The position numbers and the translations under genes are program-made. Below, in pieces: positions 12,272 to 26,214 of a stretch of 64,000 nucleotides of DNA. This stretch comes from Paramecium pentaurelia (Eukaryota; Ciliophora; Oligohymenophorea; Peniculida; Parameciidae). The first letter of the stretch is position 1. Each line of letters starts with the position of its first letter. The notes under the pieces were generated by a model, which was not told the origin of the DNA, did not search any database, and saw only the letters and a program-made list of their open reading frames with translations. Location of the stretch: contig CAJJDO010000134.1 in NCBI GenBank assembly GCA_905183005.1, positions 141,841-205,840 on the forward strand, in the 5' to 3' direction.

Positions 12272-15200
12272 TCATTAATAAACAAAGTAGCCTGATGTCT
12301 TTCTCTCAATAGATTCAAACTCTATAGATTATTTATATTCGAATCTGAAAAGATCAGGGAATTCTTTTTCAATAATATCCTTTGTTTCTTGAGATACTTA
12401 CACAAATCCTTTGGCTCCTTTGGATTCCATCTTATTTGCAATCAATACATCAGGTCCATAGATATCATACCTTACTAACTCTGTTCCAAGAACACCCCCA
12501 ATTATAGAACCCTAATATAAAATGTAAATTTGAATAAACATACAGTGTGAACTCCAATTCTCATGTCTAAAGTAGGATGATTAATATGAGCTCTTACTCT
12601 TCTTATGGCATCAATCATTGCAAATCCCATTCGTACTACATTGACTGCTTCTTATGATGGATTTCTTTAGATTCCTTTGCCATAATCAACCATTCCCATA
12701 ACAACATAACAATCTCCAATGGTATATAATTTGAAAACATTATGTAAAAGACAATTTTTATCAAATTCAGTAAATAGATTTCTCAACATATTAACTACTT
12801 ATTCAGGTTGTACACTACTTGAATACTCTGTAAAACCAGCAATATCAGCAAATAATAAAGTTACTTCATCAGCCTATTCTCTTAATACACGTTTTTCTTC
12901 ATTTGGTCTAAAAAACTCTTCAAGAACCTAATAAAAATAAATAAAATTATACATTTTTAGGTAATAAATAATTCAATAAAAATTAGTATTTGATTGATTT
13001 TTCAATTAATTATTTGTTGACATTATATGAATTGACATTCTTCAAAAACATGAATAATTAAATACAAAAAGCAAATATAGAAATAATAGCACAATAATAG
13101 AATCTACTCCATGGCCAATCATTTACTATAATAGCAGCTATTGTCACTCCTAAAAATAGAACTAAATAAACTAATTTATGTTAATGTCTAAGAACTCTAT
13201 TAAGTAAAACACTAAGACAATATATGATTCCTTTAGCTATTTAAATTTCATAATGATCAGTAATTAAAAAACAATCCAAAGCATAACTACCAAGTAATAA
13301 ATAAGCTAATATTGAAAAGTATATAACATTATAAAAAGATTCATATTTATGTATTAAAGTGCATAATAATAAATGTAATAGTCCAACAAATACTCCTGTT
13401 ATTAAATTGGCTAAAAATATCTATTCATTCAAGCTCACACAAGACACTGAACTTATTAAAACACATGAACCTATTGTTAATAAATATTAAACTGCAAATG
13501 GTCTATATAATGAAGATAAAAATTCATAAAATTCTAGTGTTACAGTGGCATCTTCATTAAATTCTAAATATAATTTCTTTGGATTAAGAGTCAATAATAA
13601 AGTTTGACCTTGAGCATCTTCATCAACACTATAAAGAGCCCTAATTTTATCCTTTTCAACATGGTATTCCATATTTAATTGATAATCAGAAACATTTAAT
13701 TCACATCTTGTCTTCTTTTCTAATAATTATATTAGATCTTAATGTTTTTAGTGTCTATCATCAAATCCTTAAGATTAAATTCCACCAACTATAGATTAAG
13801 AAGCATAATTTTTAGATGATCCAACACCTTAATTTAATGCAAATTATGCTATAGATTATTAAAATACCATTTATTATTAAATTGATTTATTTGGACTATC
13901 AATAATTATTTACTTTTATGTTTTTGTAACATAATTGTAAATCTCACTTTTTTGTTTTTTATTAAGAATTAATGGTTATGGATCTTCATTCCTAGTAATT
14001 AAAGGTTGTGCATCTTTAATAGAACCAATTCCAAATTCTGATAATAAATTTGAATTAACTTAATCTAAATTTTAATATTCTTTTGGATCTCTAAATGGTT
14101 ATTTTGGAGGTCTTTAAATCATTATTGTTTATTTTCTTTATTTACCTCCTCTCTTAGTATTAACAACATAAGTAATCAATTTTCCCTTGCCCTTTGCAAA
14201 CACATCTCTCTAAACATAAACTAATTCAAATTTATTAGTCTATCTATATGCTTATTCAGAAATAGCTATATCCCATGGTTCAGCAGTTGAACAAATTCTA
14301 CTTGCTGTATTGATGGTATCACCTATCAAACTGAATTATGGTTTATGATGACCTATGACTCCAGCAATAACATTTCCATAATGAATACCAATTTTAATTT
14401 AAAAAACTTCATTTGACATTACATGTCTTTTCATATCTAATGCCAAAGAGATCACTTTATTAACAGGATTAGATTTCTAACTAACATGAATTTTGAGTCC
14501 TGCAGCAGCCATATATGTTTTACCCACAGTCTCAATTTTTTAGACTTCATATTGTTAACAAAGTAAATCAAATCTTCTAAATAACTTATCTAAAATATCA
14601 ACTACATTAGATTGTTCATTCTTTATTAATTGATCAAAATCAATGATGTCACAAAATAGTACAGCTACCATACCTTAATCTTCCTAAATATCATATTAAC
14701 CTGCTTTATTGATACGATCCCTTATAAATTAAGGAAGAAGTATAGATAAGATATCACCCATTATTTGGTTCTCCTTATTCATATTAATTCTGCCTAAAAA
14801 GACCTCTAAAAATATGTGAATAATTCTTCTAAATGTTACAACCAATAAAAACAAAGTTGCAATACTCATTACATATTGATTGATGAGAATATATATGTCA
14901 TCCTCATCAGATTTCTTAATTAAATAAATTATCACATAAATAGCAGAAAATACTTAACTAATCAGTGGCTATTCTTAATAATGATATATATTGACTGATA
15001 AACTTAATTATAACATATTTAGATTCATTTATCCTACAGATTAATCTTAATTAAATAACCAAATAACAATAGATGAACATCGAATAAATAAAATAATGAA
15101 ATTTACTTCAAAGAAATATACTTTATAATAGCGAGACCAACTAAATAACATTAATAATAATAGTACTCCAAACATTGAAATATAAAAGTAATCAGTCCAA

Positions 15201-18200
15201 TAAATTAATGAAAAATTATCAAATGTTAATAATACAATTGTATAAATAGCTATTTCATAGAATAAAAATGTAATTGCAACTATTATTCTATAAGTTCTTA
15301 CTATATATATAAGAGTATCTTCTGTAAACTTATTTTGTACCAATTACGATTTGAATCTCAACGTTATTGAATTAATAGAATTTTCTGTTTCATCAGCAAA
15401 TGCTCCACTCAACATCTACTTTATAATTGGATCCATATCTTCATCTCCATTAAAGAGTTTCCTTGCAAAATAAGAGATTTTCTCTATTGTTGCTCTATGT
15501 AATTTTATTTATCTGGCCACATCACCTGAAATTTTATTATATATTTTAACTATCTCATCATACTCATTACTAGTTTATATGAGTAATGGCATAAAGAAAG
15601 GTCTATTTACATAATTGAGTACCAAATTAGCAATAGTATGAATAGCTACTATAAATATAAATGAAAATAGAGTTTAAATTGATGCTGCCCATTGATATAT
15701 AATCGAAATTGAATCAAATTAAAGAGAAATTAAAGTATACAATCCAAAGGTTAATCCTATATTAAAAATCAACTATTTCTAAGTAATATAGTTTCTTTAT
15801 ACTAATTTTGAAGCATCCACAATCAATAATAATAAAAATAAGCCTGATCCTAATTCATTAGAGGATATAATGATTCCATTATTAGTTGATAGATCTGTAT
15901 ATTCTGTGTATAGATTTATCAATAAGGCTTGAATTAATGGAAATAATGTAATTCTTGTTATGTATTTACCAAATTTATTATTATTTAATTCTAATTAGTT
16001 ATTTTTAAATACAAAATACAAGAAATCACTATGATTACAATTTTCAACCTTTTCACTTATCTCACTTATAATAAATGTGCTTGATAATAAAAAGAATATA
16101 TTAGAATGAAATTTAAGATAATCTTTAGATATCACATCAACTTACTTTCTAATCAATTATGTCACACAAACCAAATATATTATAGCGAAACTTCTAAATA
16201 ATGCAAATATTAGAATTCTCTCAAAATATAAAGCCGATCTTCTAGAATCTAATGCTATCATTCTATGTATTAATTCAAAATCCTTTATATAGATATCACT
16301 ATTATATAAAGGTTCTATAAAGCCATGATCCTATTTATGTTAACAGAATTATGATTCTTAATCCAAATATTTTATTGAGACTCTTCCATGTTGTAGATCT
16401 TCAAAATTATTTTTATCATGTGGGAATATTTATCTTTAAGATTACATCTAAAAAGTAAAATCTGAATGATTAAATAAATTCATATCACTAAAACTATCTC
16501 CTATGGACAATATAAATTTATAATTTAACTTTCTATCTCTTAATAATTTTATTAAAATAGACTTTTATTATGGAGTCATCCTATATCCAATAAAATTTGA
16601 TGTAAATTATAATAGAAATTAAAAATGTTTCTTCAAATAAGCATCTCTTAATATCTATTCTAAAGATTCTCCATTTATAATAATTTGAAATTATCTAATA
16701 TGTAAATTCTTTTATCCACCTGAAATCCATCTAGGACTACAAGTAAATGAACCTTTTTTATGAATCAAAGTATCTGAATGTCTTAATTCTTTCTTATTTG
16801 AATGTGATCTCAATTACCCACTCAAACTTTATAACTATTATTTTAATTATAGAAATAATTCATCTTAAGTTTTTGCTTATATATGAACAACTGTATCATT
16901 TGAATTAAGCAATTAAACTCTATATGCTATTGGCAATACTTTCTCATAGTTGTCTCCACTAACTAGCCAACATGGTATACCTAATTATTTAATCCCATTT
17001 AATGTAGGTGTTACATGTTTATTGATTTTTTCTTAAACTCCAATAACAGTTACAAGATCGCAATTCTTTTCAAATTCATGCATTAAAAATTAATATTCAT
17101 TCATAAATTCAATTTTATTTGATTGAATATCTAATAATTTATTAGCTTCTTTTATAAAGGTTTACATTTGTAATTCAGTCATTAAACTTCTATAAAATAA
17201 AACAGGTCTGCTACCTTAGACTTATATATCTTTAATCATTAAATCTAGTTTAGCCACTTAATCCTTTTCTAAAGATAAACAACCTATCATATCTAAACTA
17301 TCATCTCTTAAATATTATAAATATTAAGAATCATCATTTTCTAGACCTAACTTTTTACATAATTCTTCTTGTAATCTAATTATAATACTGAATTTTCTGG
17401 AATTAAACGAATGTAAAGCCATAACATCAATTAAGTGAATATCTTCTCCATCTTAAATCACATATCTGATTTAATTTTCACATTTACTTCTACAAATAAA
17501 TTTATAACCATAATTTTTGCATAAATGTAATTATTATTTATCTAATTCTGAACTATATTCATAAAAGATTGAGTCATCACTTTTCTAATATAATGATCTA
17601 GTATTCTAACATAACACTAAAGCAAACATAGCTTCAAAATAATGAGGTTTAAATTCATCATCTTAAATTCTTCTAATCAAAGTGATTTCATTACCAGAAA
17701 ATTCAACTTCTGAAACTATTTCTAAATTTGATGGAATTCTTGGAGCATGAAACTTTTAACTACCTCTTTAATAAGTTAATTATCTTTTGCTTTCATGTAA
17801 ACTGTTAACTATAAGACTGCTACCTCTCTGTTATGATTATTTTTATATTTATGCTCCTTCAGCACTTTAATCAAATTGACTACTTACTTAAGATTCTGGT
17901 CTGAATCTTGGAGGTTAAGTACGATGTAATTCATCATATGGAGGATGATCATCATCTAAATCTTCCAATTTGAAATTCACTTCCTCATTATTACATTTTA
18001 TCATTGGAGTAGATTCAGGTTCTATTCTTTCATCAATTGGTATATTTAATTCTTATCTCATTTTTGTTTATTTAATGGCATTTTAAAATTCCTTTTCTGC
18101 AAATGATCTGTATCTTAATTTATAGAGGGAATCAAAGATGAATATCCATTTGATCTTAAAATTAGGTGTTGTTAAAGTTCCAGTTTTATCAATTAATACA

Positions 18201-19591
18201 TGATTAATCAAAGATAAATTAGAAATTGGAGAATAATTTACTTGCAAATGTCTTAATTTAGTATGTCCATTATCTAATAAAGGATTAGCATCTTAGACTG
18301 AATTTTTTGTGTTTCCCTTTTCTTTTTGGAATAAGTAATTATAGTATAACATTTAAGTAAAATAAAGTAGGTCAATTAAAAAATAAAAATAAAGAGGTAA
18401 TAAATTAGAATAGTTGATTAATTAAAATTCTATAATGTATTCATGTTCACCATAATATTCAATAATATATTAAATTACACTAAGCAATATTAAAGAGAGT
18501 ATGGCTATAAAGAAGTACAAATTTGCTTTTTATTCAAAATAACCATATTTTTCAATTTGTTTAAATGATTTATAGCATCTACAATCTAGTCCAACTGAGA
18601 GTATAACTCCAAACATATATAAATCATTTAAAAGTAATTATTCTCTGAAGAAGATATTTTCTTTATTTATTTCTAAAGGTTTAGGATCCTTCTTCAATTT
18701 TACCATACCTTTATAATATTGATCAGAATCAGTCTAATCATATCTAATAACACCATTTAAAATAGTACGATAATCTAGTAATTAAATGTTATGTTCTTTG
18801 GAAATAGTAGTTAAAGGACATGCTCGTTTTCTAACTTCATTAGTATTACCACTCATAACAGTATTACTAGCCATGCTAGCAGATTAACCCATATCCAAAA
18901 TTAAAACATCAGCTGGACATATTTCATTATTTTTTAAATATATAATATCACCAACTTGAAGTTAATCCCATCTCTTCATAGAAAATAATGGAATTCTAGT
19001 TTATTTATCCTATTTATATGTGACTGTATCTATACTTACCTTTCTCATACATATATCTTTTTAATAATTGTTATTATTAACCAAGTTTTCATGTTCAACT
19101 ATATTTTAATTTAGTGATTTTCTTCCTCCTTATATTATTAATTTAGATGAAGTTGTATTTAATACACTTTTTTTTAAATCTGCAAATACTGTTGCTTAAC
19201 GAGAGTTTGTTTTTTCATCACGCTCTCGTTTTTAAGTGTCAAAGTATAATTCAATTATAGTATGTATAGTAAATGTTAACAAGAGTGAAATTAAATAATT
19301 ATAGTCTAATTATATCATGTTGATGACAAATAAGTACAAATTGAGAAATCGCTTAAAAAATTTAATTATCAACACATATAAGCAATTTGTTAATGTATAT
19401 CTACTTGTCTTTACTAAATTAAATTAATTTTCATTTCCTCTAACATTTACACTCTCTCCATTTTCCAAAACAATCTAATGGTATATATTTCATACCTTCT
19501 TTGAATACTATTAATTTTCATGTAAATGATCATTATTAGTCTAAGGAACTTCTGATTTGAATATTTAAGACAATCTTCTCAAAAGACCCAT
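12272..19591 (-). CDS. Guanylyl cyclase with N-terminal P4-ATPase-like domain
   Basis: Minus strand, 2413 aa with introns at 19475-19495, 12928-12952 and 12512-12543. The N-terminal half is a P4-type (flippase-like) ATPase: TSRYTLTNCL entry, DKTGTLT with phosphorylatable D461, and a hinge with SIGDSFSDMN. After further membrane spans come two cyclase domains, each behind a multi-span block. The first (C2-like) has CDIIDFD around D1641, KIETVGKTYMAA with E1680 and QFSLIGDT with S1747: the E/S pair at the base-specifying positions predicts GTP rather than ATP. The second (C1-like) has LLFADIAGFT (D2234) and IGDCYVVMG (D2278), the two metal aspartates 44 residues apart. This inverted C2/C1 order is the published ciliate/apicomplexan guanylyl cyclase architecture, about 2400 aa. 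Makes cGMP, probably at ciliary or surface membranes. Confidence 0.95.
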
Positions 19592-19610
19592 TATAATAAA
19601 ATTAATAAAT

Positions 19611-20055
19611 TCATTTCATATGAATAGTCCTCAATCTTTCTTTAAATTATTTATCAATCTGACTTTTCTCTTATTCTAATTATAATAATTGCTATTATTC
19701 CTTCTCTCTCAATTAATTCTTCCATTAACTTTGCTCAATCTCTAATTAGTCCTTTTAATTTAATCAAAAATTCATACTTATTTTATCTAAAGCTATCTTA
19801 TAGACCTTTAGAATCTCCCATCTAATTCCTTAGCTAATCCAACAAGTTCTTCAATTGGTACTGTCATTTACTTAGATGATTATAAACTTGAATTCTCCTA
19901 CTATTGAAATTTCAGAATATCATCCAACTTAGATGATACATATTCAACATCTAAATTTGATCTCAATCTCTACATTACTAATTTTAAGCTTGTTTTAACT
20001 GTTCATCGATTTCCTCTTATTATTTTGTGATCTACTCTATATATAACTTTTCCAT
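19611..20055 (-). CDS. Small coiled-coil protein
   Basis: 131 aa after removal of introns at 19951-19973 (23 nt) and 19752-19777 (26 nt); the coding length is then an exact multiple of three. Two coiled-coil segments (roughly residues 5-30 and 80-131, Gln/Glu/Lys rich, e.g. KQFKERLRTIHMK at the end) flank a short middle part with VEYVSSKLDDILKFQ. Family not recognised. It lies 19 bp upstream of the guanylyl cyclase start and only 21 bp downstream of the TPR gene stop, all on the minus strand. Confidence 0.65.
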
Positions 20056-20076
20056 TATATAAATAATTATATATAT

Positions 20077-21411
20077 TCATAATTTAATCCAAATGTCCAC
20101 TTATTCTAAAACACGAGATAGTTTAACTATTAAATTTGCAATGCTTTGAGTATCTTTTCTTTCAAAATAAGGATCTATATTTTGAGTCTGTTTATAATTT
20201 GGTACTGCTTTGTTTAATTCCAAAAATTAATAATTTACCAATTATCTATTAGGACTTAAATGATTCAACATCACTGGTAATTGATGTGTATTTCGAGTCT
20301 TGATTTTATTTTCTAATTGATGTAAACTCCTATGTTGAAATATTAAATTCTTTCTAATAGGATAATTAATAAGACTTTGTCTTTATCCATTCTAAACCAA
20401 TTGATCCATTTTTTTAATTGCAACTTTATTTGGTAAAGAATCATCATCATTAAATACTAATTCAAATCCTTCTGCATCACTAGAAACATTAATTTCATGA
20501 TATTCTACCAATCCATAATTCTTTTTGCCCTTTCCAATTGATCCTTATTCCAATTTACGTATGCCCAATACTCTCAAAGATGAATGAGGTAACTTAAATT
20601 ATTTTATTTGGATATATTACTAAAATGGCTCCATTTACCATTCTCTCATGAAATGTTGTGGCCTTGTCTACATCTCCCTCTTAAAAATAGTACTTCCCTA
20701 AATATTCATAAGCTTTCAATTCATGATTCTTTTTATTTAATTTCCAACTACACATCAAATATTTAGTAAAATATATTTTTGATTATCGATTCCTTAATTT
20801 AAAAAAACAGATTCCTAAAAGTTTGTAAGCCAATAATTTATATTTTAATAAATGTTCATTATCAGACATTCTCTTTACTATTTTGGTTAATATTATGCTA
20901 AAGTAGAGCAATTTATAACTGCATACAATTTTAGCTAATTTAAGGTGTATGAATATTTTTAAGTCTATAATTACTTGTGATCATACCTGGAATCTTAGAT
21001 TTCAATACTTAATTGCTTATTTCATTGATTATTTTTATTGCCTAATCTCTATCCTTCCTTTCTAAAAATAATTAATTTAATTATATTAGAGTATTCTGAA
21101 TGATAACTCTATTTTATTATAACATCTCAGTACTTATATAATCATATAAACACTTACATCAATTATTATTACTTTTCAGGTATCCTTATTTCCTCCTTAA
21201 TTTTATCTATTTCCTCTTAAAATGCTAATTTTATATTTGATATCATCAAAGCTTCTTTTATACCATTCTTTCCCTTAAAAGTAGATCTACAAGTCAAATC
21301 ACCTTTAAATCGTGTATCATTTGTAGATTACAATTAATCTTAACTTGCCTCTGTTTGCAAATGTCCAGAATGTTTTGGTAAACGTAATTAAATTCTTGAT
21401 TTCACTTTCAT
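20077..21411 (-). CDS. TPR-repeat protein
   Basis: 422 aa after splicing introns at 21133-21157, 20965-20986 and 20620-20638 (25, 22, 19 nt). The middle part (about residues 100-260) shows TPR-like helical pairs: YKLLAYKLLGICFFKLRN, then HELKAYEYLGKYYFQEGDVD followed by KATTFHERM, a pattern seen in TTC-type proteins. The C-terminal 150 residues are non-repetitive and basic. TPR proteins act as scaffolds; no partner can be named. The middle intron is placed because it restores a continuous helical frame through KLAKIVCSYKLLYF. Confidence 0.7.
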
Positions 21412-22618
21412 ATTTTGATAAAATAATATATTAAGTTATATAAACTGATCAACAACATTACTAACATAAGATTAATAAATACTGAATTATTTTGGTAAAT
21501 CATATACCAAATAATTAATATAAATGGAGGAACATAAATCTAGAAAAGATTACTAATATAATAGTAAATATAATAATATCATATAGTAGTATTAATAGAA
21601 CATCAAGTTAATTTATAAGTATCATTATATTACTATTAATATCAAATATATTAATTGTGAATAGTAGTTCTCAATTAATCAAAAATATTATACCATTATT
21701 AAGGGTTAATAATATAATCATTATGGACTAATAAATAATAAATGAAAACGATAAAGCAAATCTCACATATCTATTAAATTAAATTCTTAACACATTATTA
21801 ACAAATAAAAAAATGATACAAATTTTAATTATCTAATTATTTTAGAGAGGTTGAATTTGTTTTAATAGAAATTTGCAAGATAAATTCAATACAGAGTTTC
21901 AAAAAGTCAATACTCATTTTTAATATTGGAATAGACATTGAATTAAAATCTTAAAGATTGTTATTGAGGAATAGATAAACATATTTAGAGATTTTTAAAG
22001 ATTTTATGTAGTAGACTATTATCAAGTTTATTCAGTTGTAGGTAGTACTTAGGATGTTTGATCTGTAGGTATTAGAGGTACTCACTTCCTTATGTTTATA
22101 TTCAAACATGAATATGTCTTAGATTTTGTAGAGTTACCAAATTACAGATAAATTCTATTTAATATTTGATGTGGATATAAAAATTTCATAAATAAATAAT
22201 AATGCTTAATTAGTTGAAAAATATTCCCAGAATTGAAGATTGAGAAAATTTAGAAATTGGAGTTATCATTAATTAACAGCTTCATATATTTACTATGCTG
22301 ACTATGTTTAGTTTTTGTGAATATTTGAAGTTTAGTAATAAAGAAATGATATAAATTCAATCTAATTCGACAGAGTATTTTATAATAAATAATCAATAGA
22401 AAAATTGTGGGTATGCTTCAATTACTGGATGGTATTTCATTAAGAAAGCAGAAATGAATTTCAGAGAGTTGTTTAATTTGATAATCCTAAAGATATATAC
22501 AATGAGTGTGTATATCAAATAGAACTATCTATAAAATAAATAGGAGCCAATAATTCAATCAAATTATCGAGCATAACTAATTGAAACTATTAATTAAATA
22601 TATATATTAATTTTACAA
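21412..22618. other. 1.2-kb intergenic region with a possible decayed coding stretch
   Basis: 21412-21830 is plain A+T-rich DNA. From about 22030 to 22160 one plus-strand frame reads like protein (GIRGTHFLMFIFKHEYVLDF, VELPNYRQILFNI) but TGA codons interrupt it on both sides and I could not find tiny introns that remove them. Likely a pseudogene remnant; parent not recognised. Confidence 0.3.
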
Positions 22619-24097
22619 ATGAATTAATCTGTAGGTGAAAATTAACAATCTTAGCCATCCATCAATTATGGGAATGTGAAGTATTCATTCAAATGTTTAC
22701 GTCGACATCTTTTTAAGGATAAAGTTTATCATGTTCATGCACTTTAGAATATGATTACCATAGGAGAGGTATACCAATAATTAAAAGTAGCATTTCAATG
22801 ACCCTAATCCAAAGTATAAATTGGAATTGAATCTCAAGAATACTGTTTTTTGGAAATAAGAGAATGGACAGAATAAAGCCTTTGGAATTAGATATAAGTA
22901 AGTAATTATTTTTAAACTAATATTTTCAAAGAAAGAATGTGAAGTATTTTGAGGCTTCTTCTGAACAATTAACAAAATTTCGTTAGGCTATTAGCTGTTT
23001 AATTGGGTTCCACTCACTTGATGAACATTATAAATTAGAAAAAGTGATTGGACAAGGTTCATTTTCTAAAGTACATAAAGTTTATAGGATGCATGATGAT
23101 AAGGCATTTGCAATGAAGCAAGTTTCCAGTAAGTAAAAGAATGATAAAGAGAATATGGTATATATTTTATTTAATTGAATTCAGTAATTATTAGAAAACG
23201 AAATTGGAATTTTACATTCTTTAAACAATGAATCTATTCTTAAAATATATGAAGTTTTTAGAATAGAAGAACATTAGTATGGAATTATTGTTGAATTTAT
23301 TGATGGAATTTGTTTAGCAACTCTTATTGAACAACTCAAAAAACATCAAAATAAACTTAAAGAATATGATATCAAAATTATGTTGTAGGCAATTCTTAAA
23401 GCTTTGGTTATTATTCATTAAGAACAAGTTATTCATAGAGATATTAAACCATAAAATATTATGATCTCTTAATCATCTTTTAGAAATGTTAAAATTATTG
23501 ATTTTGGATTGAGCATTAAAAATTAATTGTAATATAACAGATGTGGAACACCTGGTTATATGGCTCCAGAAATTGTTAATATGAAAAAAGATTAACAAAA
23601 AGCTTGGACATCTCTTTGTGATATCTTTAGTCTAGGAGTTGTGTTTTTCAAATTGTACAATATTCCCATCCAATTAGATTATCCAAAGGCATCAGTTGTT
23701 TTTAAGGACAAACTTCTGATCAAGTCTTAGCAAACAATAAAAAATGCTAAATAGACTGGTCTATTGTTCAATAATATAATTATTCCAAAAATTGCATCGT
23801 AAAACAAACGATAATAAATTTAAGTCTTTATTGAAGGCAATGTTAGCCAAAGATCCTGATGAGAGGATAACTGCTTACCAAGCACTTTAGCATCCCTTTT
23901 TTGCTGACTTGCCCCCAGTATTATCAACTGATTTTGCAGGCAATTCTATGACATTTAAATCAAAATGCATAATGAATCAAACTATTGACAAACCAAATCT
24001 CGAATCCATAAATAGCCTGAATGATCTCTCGGGCCTTTAAAAATAGTAAATTTATGTCAGGGATTTAAGACCATCAATAATTAGCAGAAGAGTGTGA
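22619..24097 (+). CDS. Serine/threonine protein kinase with PH-like N-terminal region
   Basis: 448 aa after five introns at 22769-22790, 22898-22931, 23158-23184, 23655-23677 and 23799-23824 (22, 34, 27, 23, 26 nt). Residues 1-115 look like a PH-type fold (KYSFKCLRRHLFKDKVYHV ... VKYFEASSEQLTKFRQAI). The kinase domain starts at KLEKVIGQGSFSKVHKV, with FAMK lysine K148, VIHRDIKPQN with D247, DFG D267 and a CGTPGYMAPE activation segment, so catalysis is expected. Subdomain XI reads DPDERITAYQALQHPFF. The order of motifs fits a CAMK/ULK-like Ser/Thr kinase; a lipid-dependent recruitment through the PH-like part is inference. C-terminal tail of about 60 residues is unstructured. Confidence 0.9.
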
Positions 24098-25411
24098 TAT
24101 TATAATTTTTGTATTTCATTTTTTTAATTATTTTATTTTCAAAACAATAAATTATAATGTATGTAACCATAAAGAAATTTTCATATCTATCTATATTTAA
24201 AAACAATAAATAATGCAAACCAGTCTAATTTATTGAAATTTTTTTAACAATCAAAATTTAACACATAGACTATCATTTAAGTTTTCTCAATATTAAATTG
24301 AACAAATTATTCATAAATTTCGCTCATATTATGCAATTTTAATATGAAAACCTAAAAATACAAAATGATTTTTTAATTTTATTGAGCAAAACAATTGAAT
24401 AACCTTAAAAGGGTTATTGGAAAATTATAGAAACATAAAAAAGGACTTTTTTAATTAATTTCCTAATCGATCTTTCAAGAAGATGATGGAATAGGTAAAT
24501 TGCTTTAGGCTAACGGTAACGACAACCATGGTGGATTGTAAAATTGATTTAAAATGGATAAGAGATATATGAAATGGAATCAATAAAGACTCTTATGTTG
24601 AAGAATGGTGATTATAGATAATTTGGATGATTACAGAGTTTATTTTAAATGAAGAGAGTTTATTTTTAGTGCATGGAGATAAATATAATAATTTAAACAC
24701 TAAGAAGGAATTGAATTTTAAAAAATTCAAGCTATTTATAAGAGTTAGTATGTGAATGTAAAATCAGACTGATTGGTATAGGTGGAATTCAAATAATTAT
24801 TACAATGGTATTTTTTTATATTGATTCAGACAGAATTTTGGTTCAAAGTTAGTAATGCTACTCCTATTGATATTATGATGGGTAATTTATGAATGATAAA
24901 CCATGAGGGATTATGAGATTTATAAATGGGCTAAGAGAAGTAAATACGAAGGGAATTTAAAGATGATTTCAGACAAGGGTAGTATGTATTTATTTGAATG
25001 ATGAGTCATTTTAGTTTGGGAATAAAATATTTTCAAAAGTTGGAATTTTTGAGAAAGATTAATTGATTAATTAAGTATAAAATCGAGTTTTTATAGATCA
25101 AGCATTTAGAAATTTGAGAAAAAATAAGATCATGTCTATATTTATAATTAAATTAAATTAGCATTAATAGCTAATAGCTAATATTAATTATTAAATAGAA
25201 GACAACTAACATTGAAAAAAATAATTGATTGATTGAAATTTTTCAAGGTTTTCAAAAATTATATGATTTCTACTTAATTTTTTTAGATTAATCGATAAAA
25301 TTATCTAAAAATTCTGAAATTCTTATTTAATTCTTAATCTTAAATTTAATTATAAGATAATATAAGCTTGATTAAATCATGATTAATTATTTTAAATTAC
25401 TGATATATAAA
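24098..25411. other. 1.3-kb intergenic region, possible decayed gene in the middle
   Basis: 24098-24470 and 25090-25411 are ordinary A+T-rich spacer. Between about 24480 and 25070 the base composition is more G-rich on the plus strand and short protein-like runs occur (MRDYEIYKWAKRSKYEGNLK), but TGA is frequent in all frames. Could be an eroded gene or a non-coding RNA; I cannot support either strongly. Confidence 0.25.
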
Positions 25412-25780
25412 TCATCCTATTAAAAAATGCTTTGTTCCTATTAAACATCCACATTCTGGACAATAATGCTATACATCTTTGAACATTTTTAGAAAGTAAA
25501 CAAGAATTGCCAAAGGTATTGTAATAATAAATACAACAAACAAAAGTATTAGTAAATATGCACCTTTTCCATTTTTGTATTGTAATTTTGAATTAGATAC
25601 TTTTTAGCAGTTTACACATTATAATTTTTGAGATTCTCTACTCTATGGAACTTTAGGATATGAAATATCAGTTTGACTAATAAGAGGTATTTCTCCATTA
25701 TGTGATATTAAAACTTATTTAGTTGTTTAACATTATTCAGTTCTTAATTCTGTACTTTTATTATCAACTTGATATTTCAT
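25412..25780 (-). CDS. LITAF-domain membrane protein
   Basis: Intronless, 122 aa. The LITAF layout is complete: a first cysteine knuckle CVNC (about residues 65-68), a hydrophobic membrane-associated helix (AYLLILLFVVFIITIPLAIL), then the HYCPECGCLIG knuckle. The two CxxC pairs together bind one zinc and the hydrophobic segment inserts into the cytosolic leaflet of endosomal or lysosomal membranes in characterised members. It lies 29 bp downstream of the stop of the RCC1-filamin gene on the same strand. The C-terminus ends shortly after the second knuckle, as is usual for the family. Confidence 0.9.
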
Positions 25781-25809
25781 ATAATATTTATATAATTATA
25801 TATATTTAA

Positions 25810-26214
25810 TCATCTTTTATATTTATTTGTTTCCTATCTTTTCAACTATTAAAATTCTTATTAGAATTCTTATTGTATCTTTTACAATTAGGAATCTGTT
25901 TTTCTAAATTATCCTGTTTATTGCATTTCTTTGAAGGTCTCCTAAGTAGAAAATGCTTTGTCAGTGGTTTTAGTAGATTAAATACTTTGAAGTACTTTAG
26001 GAGTGGCTTTGACAGGATTCAATTTTTGAGGCTAAGATTAAGGTTTAGTTTATTGTCTTTATTATTATTATTATTATTATTATTGATTATTTAATTATTA
26101 TAATTATTATCTTTCTTATTGGAGATTTTACATTTACTATTTAACTTTCTAAGTTAGTGCAGTATTGATTTATTTAATAATTTTCTTAGGTGGATTAATA
26201 ATTTAATTTTATTC

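Noticed and set aside
20035..20090. 54-nt intron joining the TPR gene (20077-21411) to the small coiled-coil gene (19611-20055)
   Set aside because: Too long for this genome's introns, and both genes have coherent starts and stops of their own.
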